Assembly (NCBI GenBank): GCA_049999765.1
Contig: JBNGIQ010007833.1
Location: forward strand, 1-39,180
Direction of reading: 5' to 3'
DNA length: 39,180 bases
Origin: Phaeoceros laevis
Lineage: Eukaryota > Anthocerotophyta > Anthocerotopsida > Notothyladales
Shown here: positions 29,060 to 39,180 of the stretch, in pieces
How positions within the stretch are numbered: the stretch's first letter is position 1
Layout: the number at the start of each line of letters is the position of its first letter
Program-made: the position numbers and the translations under genes
Notes under the pieces: model-generated
Database searches by the model: none
Seen by the model: only the letters and a program-made list of their open reading frames with translations
Told to the model about the DNA's origin: nothing

Positions 29060-29271
29060 CGCATGCTGATGGTGAATTGCAGCACAGACCTTAGCTCCCA
29101 CTGCTATCCATTTCCGAGGGAGGTCGCCCGTCCACTAAAACTGTGGTCGGACTCCGGAACCCTACTATTCTGCACCTCCCCAGAAGCGCACAACCAAGAC
29201 TCTTCAAATACATGTCGGGAAACGCCTACTACGTTTAGTTGTGTCGAGTTTTGTCCCTAGGGCACCCGCAA
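29060..29271. promoter_or_regulatory. Compact divergent promoter region
   Basis: Only about 212 bp separates the start codons of the unknown-function gene (-) and the P-class PPR gene (+), so their core promoters must overlap or share elements. No TATA box is evident. Confidence 0.45.
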
Positions 29272-30821
29272 ATGTTCCAATTCCGAGGAACAGAAGTGTC
29301 TGTAACTGGCAGTGCGCATCTGCTCAGCCCGGTAGCTCGGATTGTCGTATGTAGTCTCAGTTCCCCCAAACCCGAACAGGTTATTGTTGAAGGGCCGGAG
29401 GGCAGTAGCGGGCTAGCGGAGCCTTGGAATACTGGCAACAAGAGAAGAGCTGCCAGAAAGGCGTCCAATGTGATCCTACGGCTGGAACGGGGTAAAGACG
29501 AGGAGCAAAGAGAAATTTTCCGTGCAGAAAGGCGTCTATACCCAGCCGCACTGCTGTCTGCGCTTGACGAAAAAATACGGGGCCAGCAACTGGAGGCTGC
29601 TCTCAAGGTCCATCTCGTGATGGAATCCCATTCTGATGCGCCATACCCCACTACAGGCAACAGAACCCGCTGGCTTACTTCTCTCCCTGTGTGCAGATTT
29701 TTGAGCTCCTTCGACGACAAGAATGGTACAAGACAGACGGCAAAACGTTTGTGAAGCTCATGGTGATGTTTGGCAAGTGCAAGCGTCCAGATCTGGCAGA
29801 AATGCTCATCCTCAAGATGGTCGAGGACGACTGTCCCCCTAGTGTGGAGCTCTACACTGCATTGGTCTCTGTCTACACCAGCTGTAATCTTCTTGACAAG
29901 GCATTTGCTGTATATGAAGATATGAAGAGGCAACCTGTTCATGGTCCTGATGCCTGGACCTACAGTCTGCTATTAAAGGCATGCTGCGAGTCTAACATGT
30001 TTGACAGGGTTCACGAGCTGCTGAGGGAGATGCAGAGCCTTGGGATTCAACCCAACACCGTTACGTACAATACTGTTATTAATGAGTACGGGAAGCTCGG
30101 ACTGTTTGGGCAGATGGAGCAAATGTTCGAGGACATGGGCAAGCTGCAGGACTGCCAACCTGACATCTGGACATGGAATTCCATTTTGAAGGCGTATGGG
30201 AGTAAAGGGCGAATAGAGCAGATGGAGTTGTGGTTTGAGAAGTTAACAGTTTCAGGTCTTGAACCTGATGTTGTGACGCTGAATACTATGATAAAGTCAT
30301 ATGGGAAGTATCGCCAATTTGCTAAAATGACAGCAGTCGTTGCGTACATGTCCAGGTACATGTTCACTGTGGATGTCGTGACTTACAATCTTATGATAAA
30401 CGCTTATGGAAAGGCAGGACATATCACACAGATGGAAGAGACTTTCAAGCAGATGAAACTGAAGGGACTAAAACCTAATAGTGTCACATATTGTTCTCTC
30501 ATTAGTGTGTATGGAAAACTTGCAGATGGGATTGACAAGGTTGAGAAGGTGTTCAGGCAGATCAGAAATTCTGACGTGATACCAGACGCTGCCCTTTACA
30601 ACTCGTTGATAGATGCGTATCAAAGGTTTGGAGACTTGGCGGCTATGGAGGCAATTTTTCAGGAAATGAAAAGAAACAGATGCCGGCCAGATTCTGTGAC
30701 TTACTATGTCATGATAGATGCCTACAAAAGAAATGACATTTACGGCATGGCAGATACGTTGCAAGGAGAGATGGAACTTCATGCGAAGAGGAAGCTGCAG
30801 TATCCCTCTAGTATGGTGTAG
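29272..30821 (+). CDS. P-class PPR protein, probably plastid
   Basis: Two exons, 29272-29607 and 29697-30821, joined in phase 0 with GT..AG ends (89-nt intron), give 486 residues. The ATG at 29272 follows an in-frame stop and opens a Ser/Val-rich N-terminus suited to organelle targeting. A conserved segment (RKASNVILRLERGK, AERRLYPAALLSALDEKI) precedes the repeats. About ten canonical 35-residue P repeats follow, such as PNTVTYNTVINEYGKLGLF and PNSVTYCSLISVYGKLADG, with no E or DYW region. P-class proteins stabilise, cleave or activate translation of organellar RNAs. From memory it resembles Arabidopsis At5g48730/At3g53170. The family is clear; the RNA target is unknown. Confidence 0.88.
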
Positions 30822-31326
30822 TGGTTCTAGGGACTTTGGACTGACGAAGGATCCGTCTCGCCATGAGCCACTTCAAGGCCCTACTCGTTGCAGGCAAGTA
30901 ACTCAAAACCAAGAAATGCTTTGGGGACGAGGTTGCTGATCAATTTGGGACGAGGCTGCTGCAGGCTATTCAACTATCCTCCTGTGCAATGGTTAACCTA
31001 GCAATGTTGCTGTGTAACCCTGCACCAGCTCCTGGTACGAATGATTCTTGTGGTGCGTTAGTAGTTCGGAGTGTGTGCTCCTCTGTACAGCTTGAGGAGC
31101 CTGAGCCCCCGCTGGCTCTCTGAGAAAGATATAAAAGGGTATTAAGTCCCTTCTCATGAACTTTGACCGTCAGGATTTTGATTCCCTGCCTATTCTTAAA
31201 TGCATGAGACAATTCAGCAGTAAAAAAGTTGCCTCTTCTCCAGGATCGGATTGTACAAGGGGAATACAAGAAGATAGCAGGGGGCCATAGCTTGAAGTGT
31301 TTGAACTTTGAACTCCACCAGTCTTG
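30822..31326. other. Convergent 3' flanks
   Basis: Lies between the P-class PPR gene (+) and the primase gene (-). No gene recognised and no distinctive repeat. Confidence 0.4.
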
Positions 31327-32766
31327 TCACCAGCTTAGGTTAGCCTTGGAGGCTTGGATTCGAAGCTTATCTTGATAAGCAGCCTCCAATTCTGCTCGGC
31401 TACTCCGGATCAAAGGTTCTAGGAATGAGGACTTGAAGAAATGAACTGCCTGTGCTAACGAAGTCTTCTCCCAGTCTCTTGACTTCTGGTTGCTCCTGTC
31501 AGGTGGAGGGTTAGTACGAGAAGCCATATTCAGCTCCTCAAGCAAAACTGAGGTACTCGGCACTGTGGTTGGATTGAAGGAATCGCACTCCTGGGGATCA
31601 ATTGGTACACAAACGCGGCCAGTTTTTGGATGCACACAGAATGGGGCTTTCAGCAGATGATTGGTGTGCTTGGAAACCTCCAAGTCAAGCCGAGGGAAAG
31701 TGTGAGAGAAGACCACCTCTTGCACACACTTGTTCAAACCCTGAAACCTTTTGAGCTTGAAAACATCTTCAAAATCGGCCCACCGTGCTGAGCTTTTCTC
31801 CTCGCTAGTGTTGCAATTCTTGCTGCTTCCTGTTTGCCACCTGCTGCGGATCTGGCTTCTGCACGATTCATCCGGCACCATTTCAAGGACCTTCTCCCCA
31901 AGGTCGTCTGGATATAGCAAGTGTTGGTTTGGGACAACGGCCTCCCTGAAAAAGGTGTAGAGAACATCATCATAAGCCCTTGCAAGAGCGGGATGAAGAG
32001 CCTGACCGGAGAAAAGCACCTTCTTTGCTGCAGAATTTTCCCCCCCTTTGTAAACACGAAAATACTCCGCAATAGAGGACCTCTGCTCATTGCTCAGCTT
32101 GCGAGCTCTAACGTCACATACCCAGCAGTGCACCCCACGTCTCCCGCTGTATACCCACAGGATATGCTCGAAGCCAAAATCCTCCCGAAGTGCAGTGTCC
32201 ACAACTTTGATGGCTATTGTCATAAGGGGCCAGCACAAGACACATATATCTGCCCCTGTGCAGCAAGTCCTCATGTCATCATAGTCCGTCATATCCACAT
32301 CAAACACAAGCTCCCTCTCGACCGGTGCAAAGACCATCTCCGCCCCAAGGTTTGAGTATGCATTGCGCTTGGCAGGGTCCACATTGTAGACTGCACCAAT
32401 GTCGATCTTGAGAGGGCACTTGTCGCACATGGACGCCTCCATTTCCTTTGCGTCTTGAAAGGACAGATACCGGATGTAGATGTCGTGCTCCAGAGTGAAG
32501 GAGAACTCCCGTCGCCCGAAGTAGCTGCCATCGCAGCCGGGATGCTTGCCATCGTTGCCGTACGCCAGCCATCTATGCATTTCCTCGAAAGGAAATAACC
32601 TGGCGTAGTAGACGCGAAGGTGGTCCACGCTGAAGCCATGGTGCGTCAAACCCTGTTTCTCCTCAGCCTTGGCACTTTGCAGCTGGCCATCTTCCTCGGT
32701 CTCAAGTTTGGTCTGCACCTCCGCGATTTCCATGGGCTCCACGTCGACATCTTCCTGCTTCCCCAT
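31327..32766 (-). CDS. PRIM1: DNA primase small (catalytic) subunit, single exon
   Basis: Catalytic subunit of the DNA polymerase alpha-primase complex, which synthesises RNA primers in nuclear DNA replication. It has 479 residues; the ATG at 32766 (MGKQED) is preceded by an in-frame stop. Diagnostic motifs in order: YYARLFPFEEMHRWLAYG near the N-terminus, REFSFTLE, the catalytic FDVDMTDYDD (DxD), the C-x-C-rich CCTGADICVLCW, WVYSGRRGVHCWVCD, FPRLDLEVSKHTNHLLKAPF and VHPKTGRVCVPID. All catalytic residues I can place are present and the length is normal, so it looks functional. The oddity is the complete lack of introns, whereas plant homologues, as far as I recall, have many. A retrocopy is possible, though I see no poly-A tract at its 3' end. 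Confidence 0.93.
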   Translation of the reverse strand: MGKQEDVDVEPMEIAEVQTKLETEEDGQLQSAKAEEKQGLTHHGFSVDHLRVYYARLFPFEEMHRWLAYGNDGKHPGCDGSYFGRREFSFTLEHDIYIRYLSFQDAKEMEASMCDKCPLKIDIGAVYNVDPAKRNAYSNLGAEMVFAPVERELVFDVDMTDYDDMRTCCTGADICVLCWPLMTIAIKVVDTALREDFGFEHILWVYSGRRGVHCWVCDVRARKLSNEQRSSIAEYFRVYKGGENSAAKKVLFSGQALHPALARAYDDVLYTFFREAVVPNQHLLYPDDLGEKVLEMVPDESCRSQIRSRWQTGSSKNCNTSEEKSSARWADFEDVFKLKRFQGLNKCVQEVVFSHTFPRLDLEVSKHTNHLLKAPFCVHPKTGRVCVPIDPQECDSFNPTTVPSTSVLLEELNMASRTNPPPDRSNQKSRDWEKTSLAQAVHFFKSSFLEPLIRSSRAELEAAYQDKLRIQASKANLSW

Positions 32767-33144
32767 TTCCAACAGCCCTCAGACAAGAATCTGATCTTCT
32801 CATGAACAAGCGGAGCCGCAGAAACCGTCGATGCAGCTTGCTTCATCCAGCATTCCACTTACTGAAACCAGAAATGGGCGGGAAAGGCACGAATCTGGCG
32901 CTCTTTTTCTTTTTCTTACTTGGGACGGGACTGTGTCACAAGGGTAACCCTGGTCTAGTTACGTTTCTAACGAGTCCATGACGCTCGGCGAGGGCATCAG
33001 TCTGCACTTCAACAAGGCCATATCCCTCCTTGACAGAGCGGTAACACTGGAACAGGGTAGAATGGACCACAGCATCATGGGTGGCAGCAACTTGGACTCG
33101 TCGGCAGGAAGCCAATTGTATGCAGCTGGGAGGTATTTGTTCGC
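32767..33144. other. Primase upstream region
   Basis: 5' flank of the primase gene on the minus strand. No other coding signal until the PPR relic begins. Confidence 0.35.
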
Positions 33145-33690
33145 CATAACCTGTCACACTTTTATTATGTGCCTCCTACAGGCATTTGCCTGTGTAGCTG
33201 TCGTAAGAAAAGCAGCTCTATGCACAGAAGAACTCCAAGATACGTTTTTCTGAGCGGCAGCTTGGCTAACATGTATGCGATGTGCCGTAGCTCACTGGAT
33301 GCTACCAGTAGCGTGTTTAATGGACTGCCAGACAGATGGGATGCCAGGTTAGTTCAGGAAGAGCTAAGTCTACACAGTTAAATATATGCACATCAGGAAG
33401 AGCTCTCTCCCCCAGATTCTGTTACAACTGCACCTCCAACAGGCATGTTTGGCCAACTCTCGGAGGTCGACCTCGGGGGGCAGCCTTGTGAAACAGGTTT
33501 GAGTAAAGAAGGTCAGGCTAGCTGATGAGGTTGTGGGGCCTGCCCTTGGTAAGTATGGAAAGTGTGAGCGCATGTTTCATTCACAGCAGATGTCTGGTTC
33601 ATGGCCTGAGAACAAAGTGTTGGGGCATGATGGTCCCTGTTGCATTTTGGGTGCTTGCCGGATGAGACTGTAGGATATACTGCCAGAAGC
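33145..33690 (+). pseudogene. PPR1/PPR3-like relic
   Basis: The + strand retains shifted pieces of PLS repeats: TFIMCLLQAFACVAVV, GSLANMYAMCRSSLDATSSVFNGLPDR and, further on, LADEVVGPALGKYGKCE..FHSQQ. The order matches PPR1 (VTFVCLLQACASVGV, GSLVNMYAKCGSLDDARRVFDRLP, then LQADEGVGKGLVDMYAKCGSMVDSQQVF), with stops and frameshifts between and part of a triplet missing. It lies 6.5 kb from the PPR3 promoter, across four other genes. Confidence 0.75.
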
Positions 33691-35262
33691 CTTAGGTTTC
33701 TCAGTTGTGCTGACAGTGTGAAGTTGTCATCAAGGTCTTGATCCTGTGCCGAGATCTGCATAGCATTATTACAGTCGTGAGAGTTTTTGTCAGGTTATAT
33801 TCCATACCGTAGTGCCCCTTGGGAGTACAGTACTGTGCTCCCAACTTTCTTGATCACGTCAGCTTCTGCCGTCACCGATAGGAAGATAGCTTGCGTCTTC
33901 ATCTCTTGCATTTTCTGATGAGTCTGCTAATGAGGAGGTGCATCTAATCTGAATCAGCTCTACGAAAATGTGTTCAACTGTGATGGATGAGGCAACACTT
34001 TGTTGCAAGATGCCTCCTAAACTAGTTGCCAGGCTCCTAAACGAGCAGCTCCAGGTTGAACTTCTTCTGCCAGTCTAATATTGCTAGGTCAGTGATGGAT
34101 TGGATTTTGTTTTTAGCGTATCTGAGACCAGCATGACTCCAATTAGTGGCAGAAGTGCGAAGTTGCGAAGTGTCCGCCGAACAGCTACTACAGTGCGCTT
34201 GCTGAAAGGAGCCTGTTGCTTTTGCTGTGTGTACGGCGAACCTGCAAACGCCACGGCAGCGTGCTTTTCTATAGTTGCAATCCTAAACACTGCCTTGAAA
34301 GGTCTTTCCTCGTCCAGTCTTCAAATCTGAATCACCCTTACGAGCCACAAATATCTTGATGCATTGCACAATCGCCTGCGTTCTGTCCAAGACCAGATTC
34401 TCATCCTCATTCTGCTAATCATTTAGCAGAAGACCATGGCCATTTATCATTTGCAAAATCTTGTAAGATGACGACACCATCTGCGATGACATCCTTCTAA
34501 TCAATCAGCCGTCTCCTCAAGAAATCCTACACCTATGCTTTTTTCCTCGGTCCTCTGCTTCAGACCCTCCCGTGGGTGTACTTTCGTATCCAATCTGGCT
34601 CGTCTACAGGGCCCCAAATGCAGCATTCCAGCTGCATACTGTTGTAAGGAGACCCTAACGCATGCTGTTCCGGTGAAATGCGCTGCAGACTAAAGAGTCT
34701 TCTATTGAAATGCGCTGCAACTTGAAAGACTTCCCGAATTTCCCACGGAAACATTGACAATCAAGCGGTTAACAGCAATCTGTGAGGTGCGGGACGGAAC
34801 TGCGGGACATATGCATGGCAACAACCAACATATGGCGCTTATGATCCCAAAATCTAGGCACATCTTTTGGACTTGACTCTCACCTGTCGGGCTCTCTTCC
34901 GACGTCCCCACACTCCGTACCACGATACAAGGCAGCCATGACCTTCAGCTGAATTTGGTACGGTTTGCAGGGTGATGAAGGAATTGCACCGGGAGGCTGT
35001 CGTGCACAGTTGCTTCTGAGGTTTGCCCTTGCAGGTAGTGAATTGATGGGTTGGAGGCTGCGGGTAGCTGCGAGTTTCCTTCAAGACTATTCTTGCCGAC
35101 TTTTGGTTACGTTATGGTCGCCGCTTGTTGAGCTATCTCCAGCTTTTTTGTGAAATCTTAGCAGAAATATTCTGATTTATGAGCTGATATGGAGACGGTA
35201 GCCACGCAACTGAGAAGGGAGTAGCTCACTCTATCTGACAAGAATTGAGCCAGAGCAGAACA
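33691..35262. other. Intergenic, no gene recognised
   Basis: About 1.6 kb upstream of the transporter gene. Only short ORFs without domain character. The last few hundred bases should hold the transporter promoter. Confidence 0.35.
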
Positions 35263-38200
35263 ATGGGGTCAAAGCTCCGGACTGCATTAAAAAGCAGGTG
35301 GTTGGGACTCTGTCTCGGAATGTGGTTGCAAGCATGTGGGGGGATATCCTATGTCTTCTCCCTCTACTCGGCCGATTTGAAAGCTGTGCTGGGTTACAAC
35401 CAGGAAATGATTGACGGAATTGGCACATTTAAGGACATTGGCGGGAATGTTGGGATAATCTCAGGTCTTCTGATAGATGCCACATCTGCCTGGTTTGTGC
35501 TGCTCATTGGTGGCTTACTTCACTTCTCGTTTTTCACTCTGGTACGTCACTTGCAAGCAATTGTCCTAAAAACTGTGGGATCTTGGTGCAGTCCCTCTGC
35601 TAGCATCATCACATTTCCGTCAAAGTCCACTTTCCTGCCTGTAGAAAAGTGGTCATAAGTTTTGTCATGTGATGCGTCACTTGACATTTCATGTCGGAGT
35701 CTCAGATGAAGATAAGGTCGTTAGGTTGGTTAAGAGAATACGGTCCAACCTGTCAGTCAGGTCTCTCAAACAGCTTCTACTGAGAAGTGGCAATGAATTG
35801 GGATTGAACAGGCAAAACGAATTGCTTCGAAGAAGCTGGTGGATAATTAGTGCAGCGTAGTACGATGTTCAATCCAATTGCCAATGGGAATTGTTTTCGC
35901 TGCTCCAAATTTCCTGGTAATATTTGTGTGTCTATTAGCTACCCCTGCGCCTTTTTGTTGGTTTTGGTGTAGTGGCTTGAAATCAATCATTAATCACGCA
36001 CGGTAGTTACCATGCTGAAGGCAAACAAGGTCTTGCGTCATGCTTGGGCCACCGAAGTCTAATTCTCAGATCACACGCATAATAGTAACTTTATATGGAA
36101 GAGTTGGGAGAACATGATGTGGGCTCATCTGCTTGAACTATGGAAGATGTATTTATCAGAACTCTTATGGAAACTGGCTTCCGGAATTTGTGAGAGAATT
36201 GTAGGGAACCTTGTTTATGTGCTGTACCTGGCAGAAGAACTGACCTCTGTATTGCAATGATGCAGCTGTATCTAGCTGCAACAGGACAGATCGTCCCTTC
36301 TTATTGGCAGGTTGAGTAGCTATGGTCCTTGAAGGATGTAAAGCCCCACACTATTCTTATCTGTTCGATCTCGCGTTGCCATACATGTCCTTGGTATCAT
36401 GATTTAAAAAAGAAGTGTTCAATTTGATGTAGATGTGTCTTATAATGATGCTGGGTACAAATGGATCAACATGGTTCAACACTGCTGTTCTTGTGACTTG
36501 GTGAGTTCCGACAATGTTTACCTGCAGGCTCGCCTAATGCTCTTGTGGTTGTAACTTTCTGATGTAGAGTCATGGTAAGTTACATGTTTTCCACCCATGT
36601 CTTACAGTTACTTGTTACCTTGTAGCATGCGAAACTTTTCGTCCGATAGAGGGATGACAGTTGGTCTTTTAAAGGGTTTTATCGGGCTCAGCGGGGCCAT
36701 ATTTTCCCAGGTAATTACTCGTCAAATCATGTAGTCAAACCGTCAGGATGTCACTCCCCATGCAAAGCAGCTATATGCGTGCATACATCATGGTTTTTTC
36801 TTGGTTTACTGTTTGCAGGTTTACACGGCCATCTATGCCCCACATACAGGGCCATTCTTGTTGTTGTGTGCAACAGTTCCCCCCTTGATTGCACTTGTGT
36901 CAATGCTCGTGATTCAACCAGCGGAGGCTTCAAAACAGAGCAGTGATTCCGACAAGACTTACTTTTCAGCACTCTATGTAAGTAGGAGTAGGAGATGCTA
37001 GTGTAGCTATTCCTTGAGCTGGGACCAGGGTACGCTAGTCAGCTGACTGTAATTTGTTTCGTACCCTGTGTGTGTAGGTGATCGGGATAACGCTGGCCTT
37101 CTATCTGCTGGCAGTGATCCTTATTCAGGTTATGTGAATTCCAGAAAGCCTATCAGGCATGCTTGTTACCTTTTTGCTAGCTCAGTCAGGCATTTTGGGT
37201 GGAAGTCAGTCACAGTAGTTAGCTGCACTAAGCGGTCATTCCAGCTGACCAGTGATGGGATTCCGTGTGCAGGATACGTTGGTTGTGAGCATGCAATTTA
37301 GTCGCTTTTTTATGGTTGTTATGCTCATCATTCTACTGCTTCCCGGGCTGATCGCGGTAGGTTGCTGCCAGTAGGTCCCTGCAGCTTTAAACTGTTGTGT
37401 GTATTTTGGTTGGTCACTCCACGCACAGCTCATTCTGCTATCTTACACAAGTAGAAACTTGGACTGACACTTGCAATGTTGTCAGTTGAAGGCACACTTT
37501 GACCCTCAATCAAAAGGTTTTAGTCAGCTGCCAACAGAAGCTCCACCTCTAGTGCCTGTCATGGATGAACGTAGTTACAGCAAGCATCAAGGGGAGAGCA
37601 AGTCCTCTGGGGTGCAGCACAACCTTGCACGAATCACAGCCATTGATGTTGGTCCAAGAAGTGTTGGTTTCTGCAAAGATCCGTCAACCTCCGAAACTCC
37701 TTTTAAGAGGAAAACAAGACTGGGCCATGATCACACTCTGTTGGAGGCTGCAAGTACAACGGATTACTGGTACTGTGGTCATTTTCTGTCAAGTAACCTG
37801 CGTATGTCTGTCGTAGCTTCTCCTGCGTGTGTCTGTCAAAGAGAAGCTACGAAGGTTGCATCCCTTTATCTTCTCTGCCTACCGCGGGTGCATCTTGTAG
37901 TTTATTCAGCTGTACGCATGAGGTGCAGGTTGCTGTTTTTTGCAATGGGTTGCGGTACAGGAAGTGGGCTAACTGCAATCAACAACCTTGGTCAGGTGGG
38001 CGGGAGCCATCCATGTTGCCATTTCTGGTCGCTGTAAGACCTTACGTAGATAACGAAAGATATGCCAATTGTTATCTCATGTTTTGCCTCTCCCGTAGAT
38101 GGCAGAATCTGCGGGCTCCCAAAGTACAGGAACTTTCGTTGCTTTGGTTAGTGTGTGGAACTTCTTGGGCCGCATGGGATCTGGGTGAGAATTGCCATAA

Positions 38201-39180
38201 CGAGCACACCTGTCTTTAACTCTTGACCATGAGTTCAGTCTTTCGAGTAATTTGCGGTCATGAATTTCACGTACCCTAGTAGGGAGAAAGGAAGGGTAGC
38301 ACCAGTCTTATGTACAACCATACATTGGGTGGCTGCATATAGATATGTATCAGAGCGGTATATGAAGAAGCAAGGCACACCGAGGCCCCTGTTTCTATTT
38401 GTGGTTCAAGCTTTCATGGCAGTGGCACACCTCCTTTTTGCCACGGCAGGTAAGAGCCAGCACATGCAGTTTAACAGTAGGATAGCAGATAGTCTGGTTC
38501 GTTTTTTCAGCCCTGTGCCCTCAGTGGGGTGGGCACAGGGCTCCACATCCAGAGGGTAGGCTTGATGTTTTGGTGGAATTATTTCTTTCATTAACATTCA
38601 TTTTTGTTTGAAGCTCCTGCAATGCTGTACGTTGCATCAGTCCTTGTCGGGCTCGCTCATGGCGCACACTGGACTCTTATGGTTGCCACATCCTCAGAGT
38701 TGTTTGGCCTACGAAACTTTGGTGCTCTTTACAACACGCTCAGGTGGTTGCTATAACAAATCCCCTATCTTTGAATGCTTGTGATTCTTCGCTTGACCTG
38801 ACTACCAGCCTTTTTTGCAGCATGTCAGCTCCAGTGGGGTCCTACTTTTTGTCGGTCAAACTGGCTGGATATATCTATGATCAGCAAGCGTTAGCAGCTC
38901 AAAATTTGGCTTTGAAGAACGGAGATCCAGTTTTTGGTCCACACAGATGCATCGGTCCACAATGTTTCAGGATAACTTTTGTGGTGATGGCTTTTATTTG
39001 CGCCTTGGGTTGCTCTGCCCTGCTGTTCCTCACCAACCGGACCCGTAAAGTCTACTTCGATATTCACAAACAGCAAGCAGCAAAAGAGCAGCCACCCCTT
39101 AATTCGGAGATGTCAGACTCTGGATATAGACCCAACCATGTGGGGGAGGTGTTATCACCGGCCATGTCGATAACGAAACC
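35263..39180 (+). CDS. Nodulin-like major facilitator transporter, NFD4 type (3' partial)
   Basis: Multi-pass membrane transporter of the plant nodulin-like/NFD4 family; substrate unknown. Reconstructed exons, all GT..AG and in phase: 35263-35541, 36266-36310, 36433-36500, 36626-36710, 36819-36977, 37078-37128, 37273-37356, 37486-37769, 37929-37995, 38099-38184, 38343-38449, 38614-38743, 38821->39180. The N-terminal half has RWLGLCLGMWLQACGGISYV, the family marker LGYNQEMIDGIGTFKDIGGN, GTNGSTWFNTAVLVTCMRNF and GMTVGLLKGFIGLSGAIFSQ. A cytosolic loop (exon 8) follows, then the C-terminal half with FAMGCGTGSGLTAINNLGQ and VSVWNFLGRMGSGYVSERY. The start at 35263 (MGSKLRTALKSRW) matches the family; the track-like upstream TTG does not. 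The frame is open at the right edge. Thirteen exons is more than the few usual in seed plants. Confidence 0.92.

Noticed and set aside
34100-34330. 76-codon + ORF upstream of the transporter
   Set aside because: No domain, no splice link to the transporter start at 35263, and no better than other random ORFs in the interval.

Overview
The window is nuclear DNA of a land plant. Spliceosomal introns with GT..AG ends, transit and signal peptides, a pollen/spore-wall fatty acyl reductase, plant-type TOM9 and organellar pentatricopeptide repeat (PPR) genes all show this. One DYW protein has a variant tail (KP before the active site, a C-terminal GRP tripeptide) that I associate from memory with lineages doing U-to-C organelle RNA editing. 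That makes a fern, lycophyte (not Selaginella) or hornwort likelier than a seed plant or typical moss; this placement is inference.

Layout. 1-3178 (+): MS2-type fatty acyl-CoA reductase, ten exons, 5' end outside the window. 4250-6100 (-): eight-exon type I membrane protein, reassembled here from splice sites. 6723-7007 (+): TOM9/TOM22. 7794-10787 (+), 17398-20538 (-) and 23833-26622 (-): three large single-exon PLS-class PPR editing-factor genes (PPR1, PPR2, PPR3). Five decayed relatives lie around them (11.4, 15.2, 21.6-22.5, 22.8-23.3 and 33.1-33.7 kb). 10.8-17.4 kb is gene-poor, with dispersed repeats, a transposon-like element, an assembly gap and two weak ORF clusters. 27398-29059 (-): plant-conserved protein of unknown function. 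29272-30821 (+): P-class PPR protein. 31327-32766 (-): single-exon DNA primase small subunit. 35263-39180 (+): nodulin-like major facilitator transporter, thirteen exons, 3' end outside the window.

The most interesting content is the PPR cluster. All three large genes, and at least two of the relics, carry before the repeats a short domain (W..F..P..WW..R..K....PDF..K......LWL.....P.WV...L). It resembles the PDF motif of plant organellar single-stranded-DNA-binding (OSB) proteins. PPR2 ends in a complete DYW deaminase of KP/GRP type. PPR1 and PPR3 each stop at the E2/DYW boundary, by different lesions, and PPR3 still has a decayed DYW domain behind its stop codon. PPR1 and PPR3 are built from exact 312-bp (104-codon) units and differ by one unit. 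The locus looks like an active birth-and-death nursery for organellar RNA-editing factors. The other genes are ordinary housekeeping genes; several sit head to head over short shared upstream regions.
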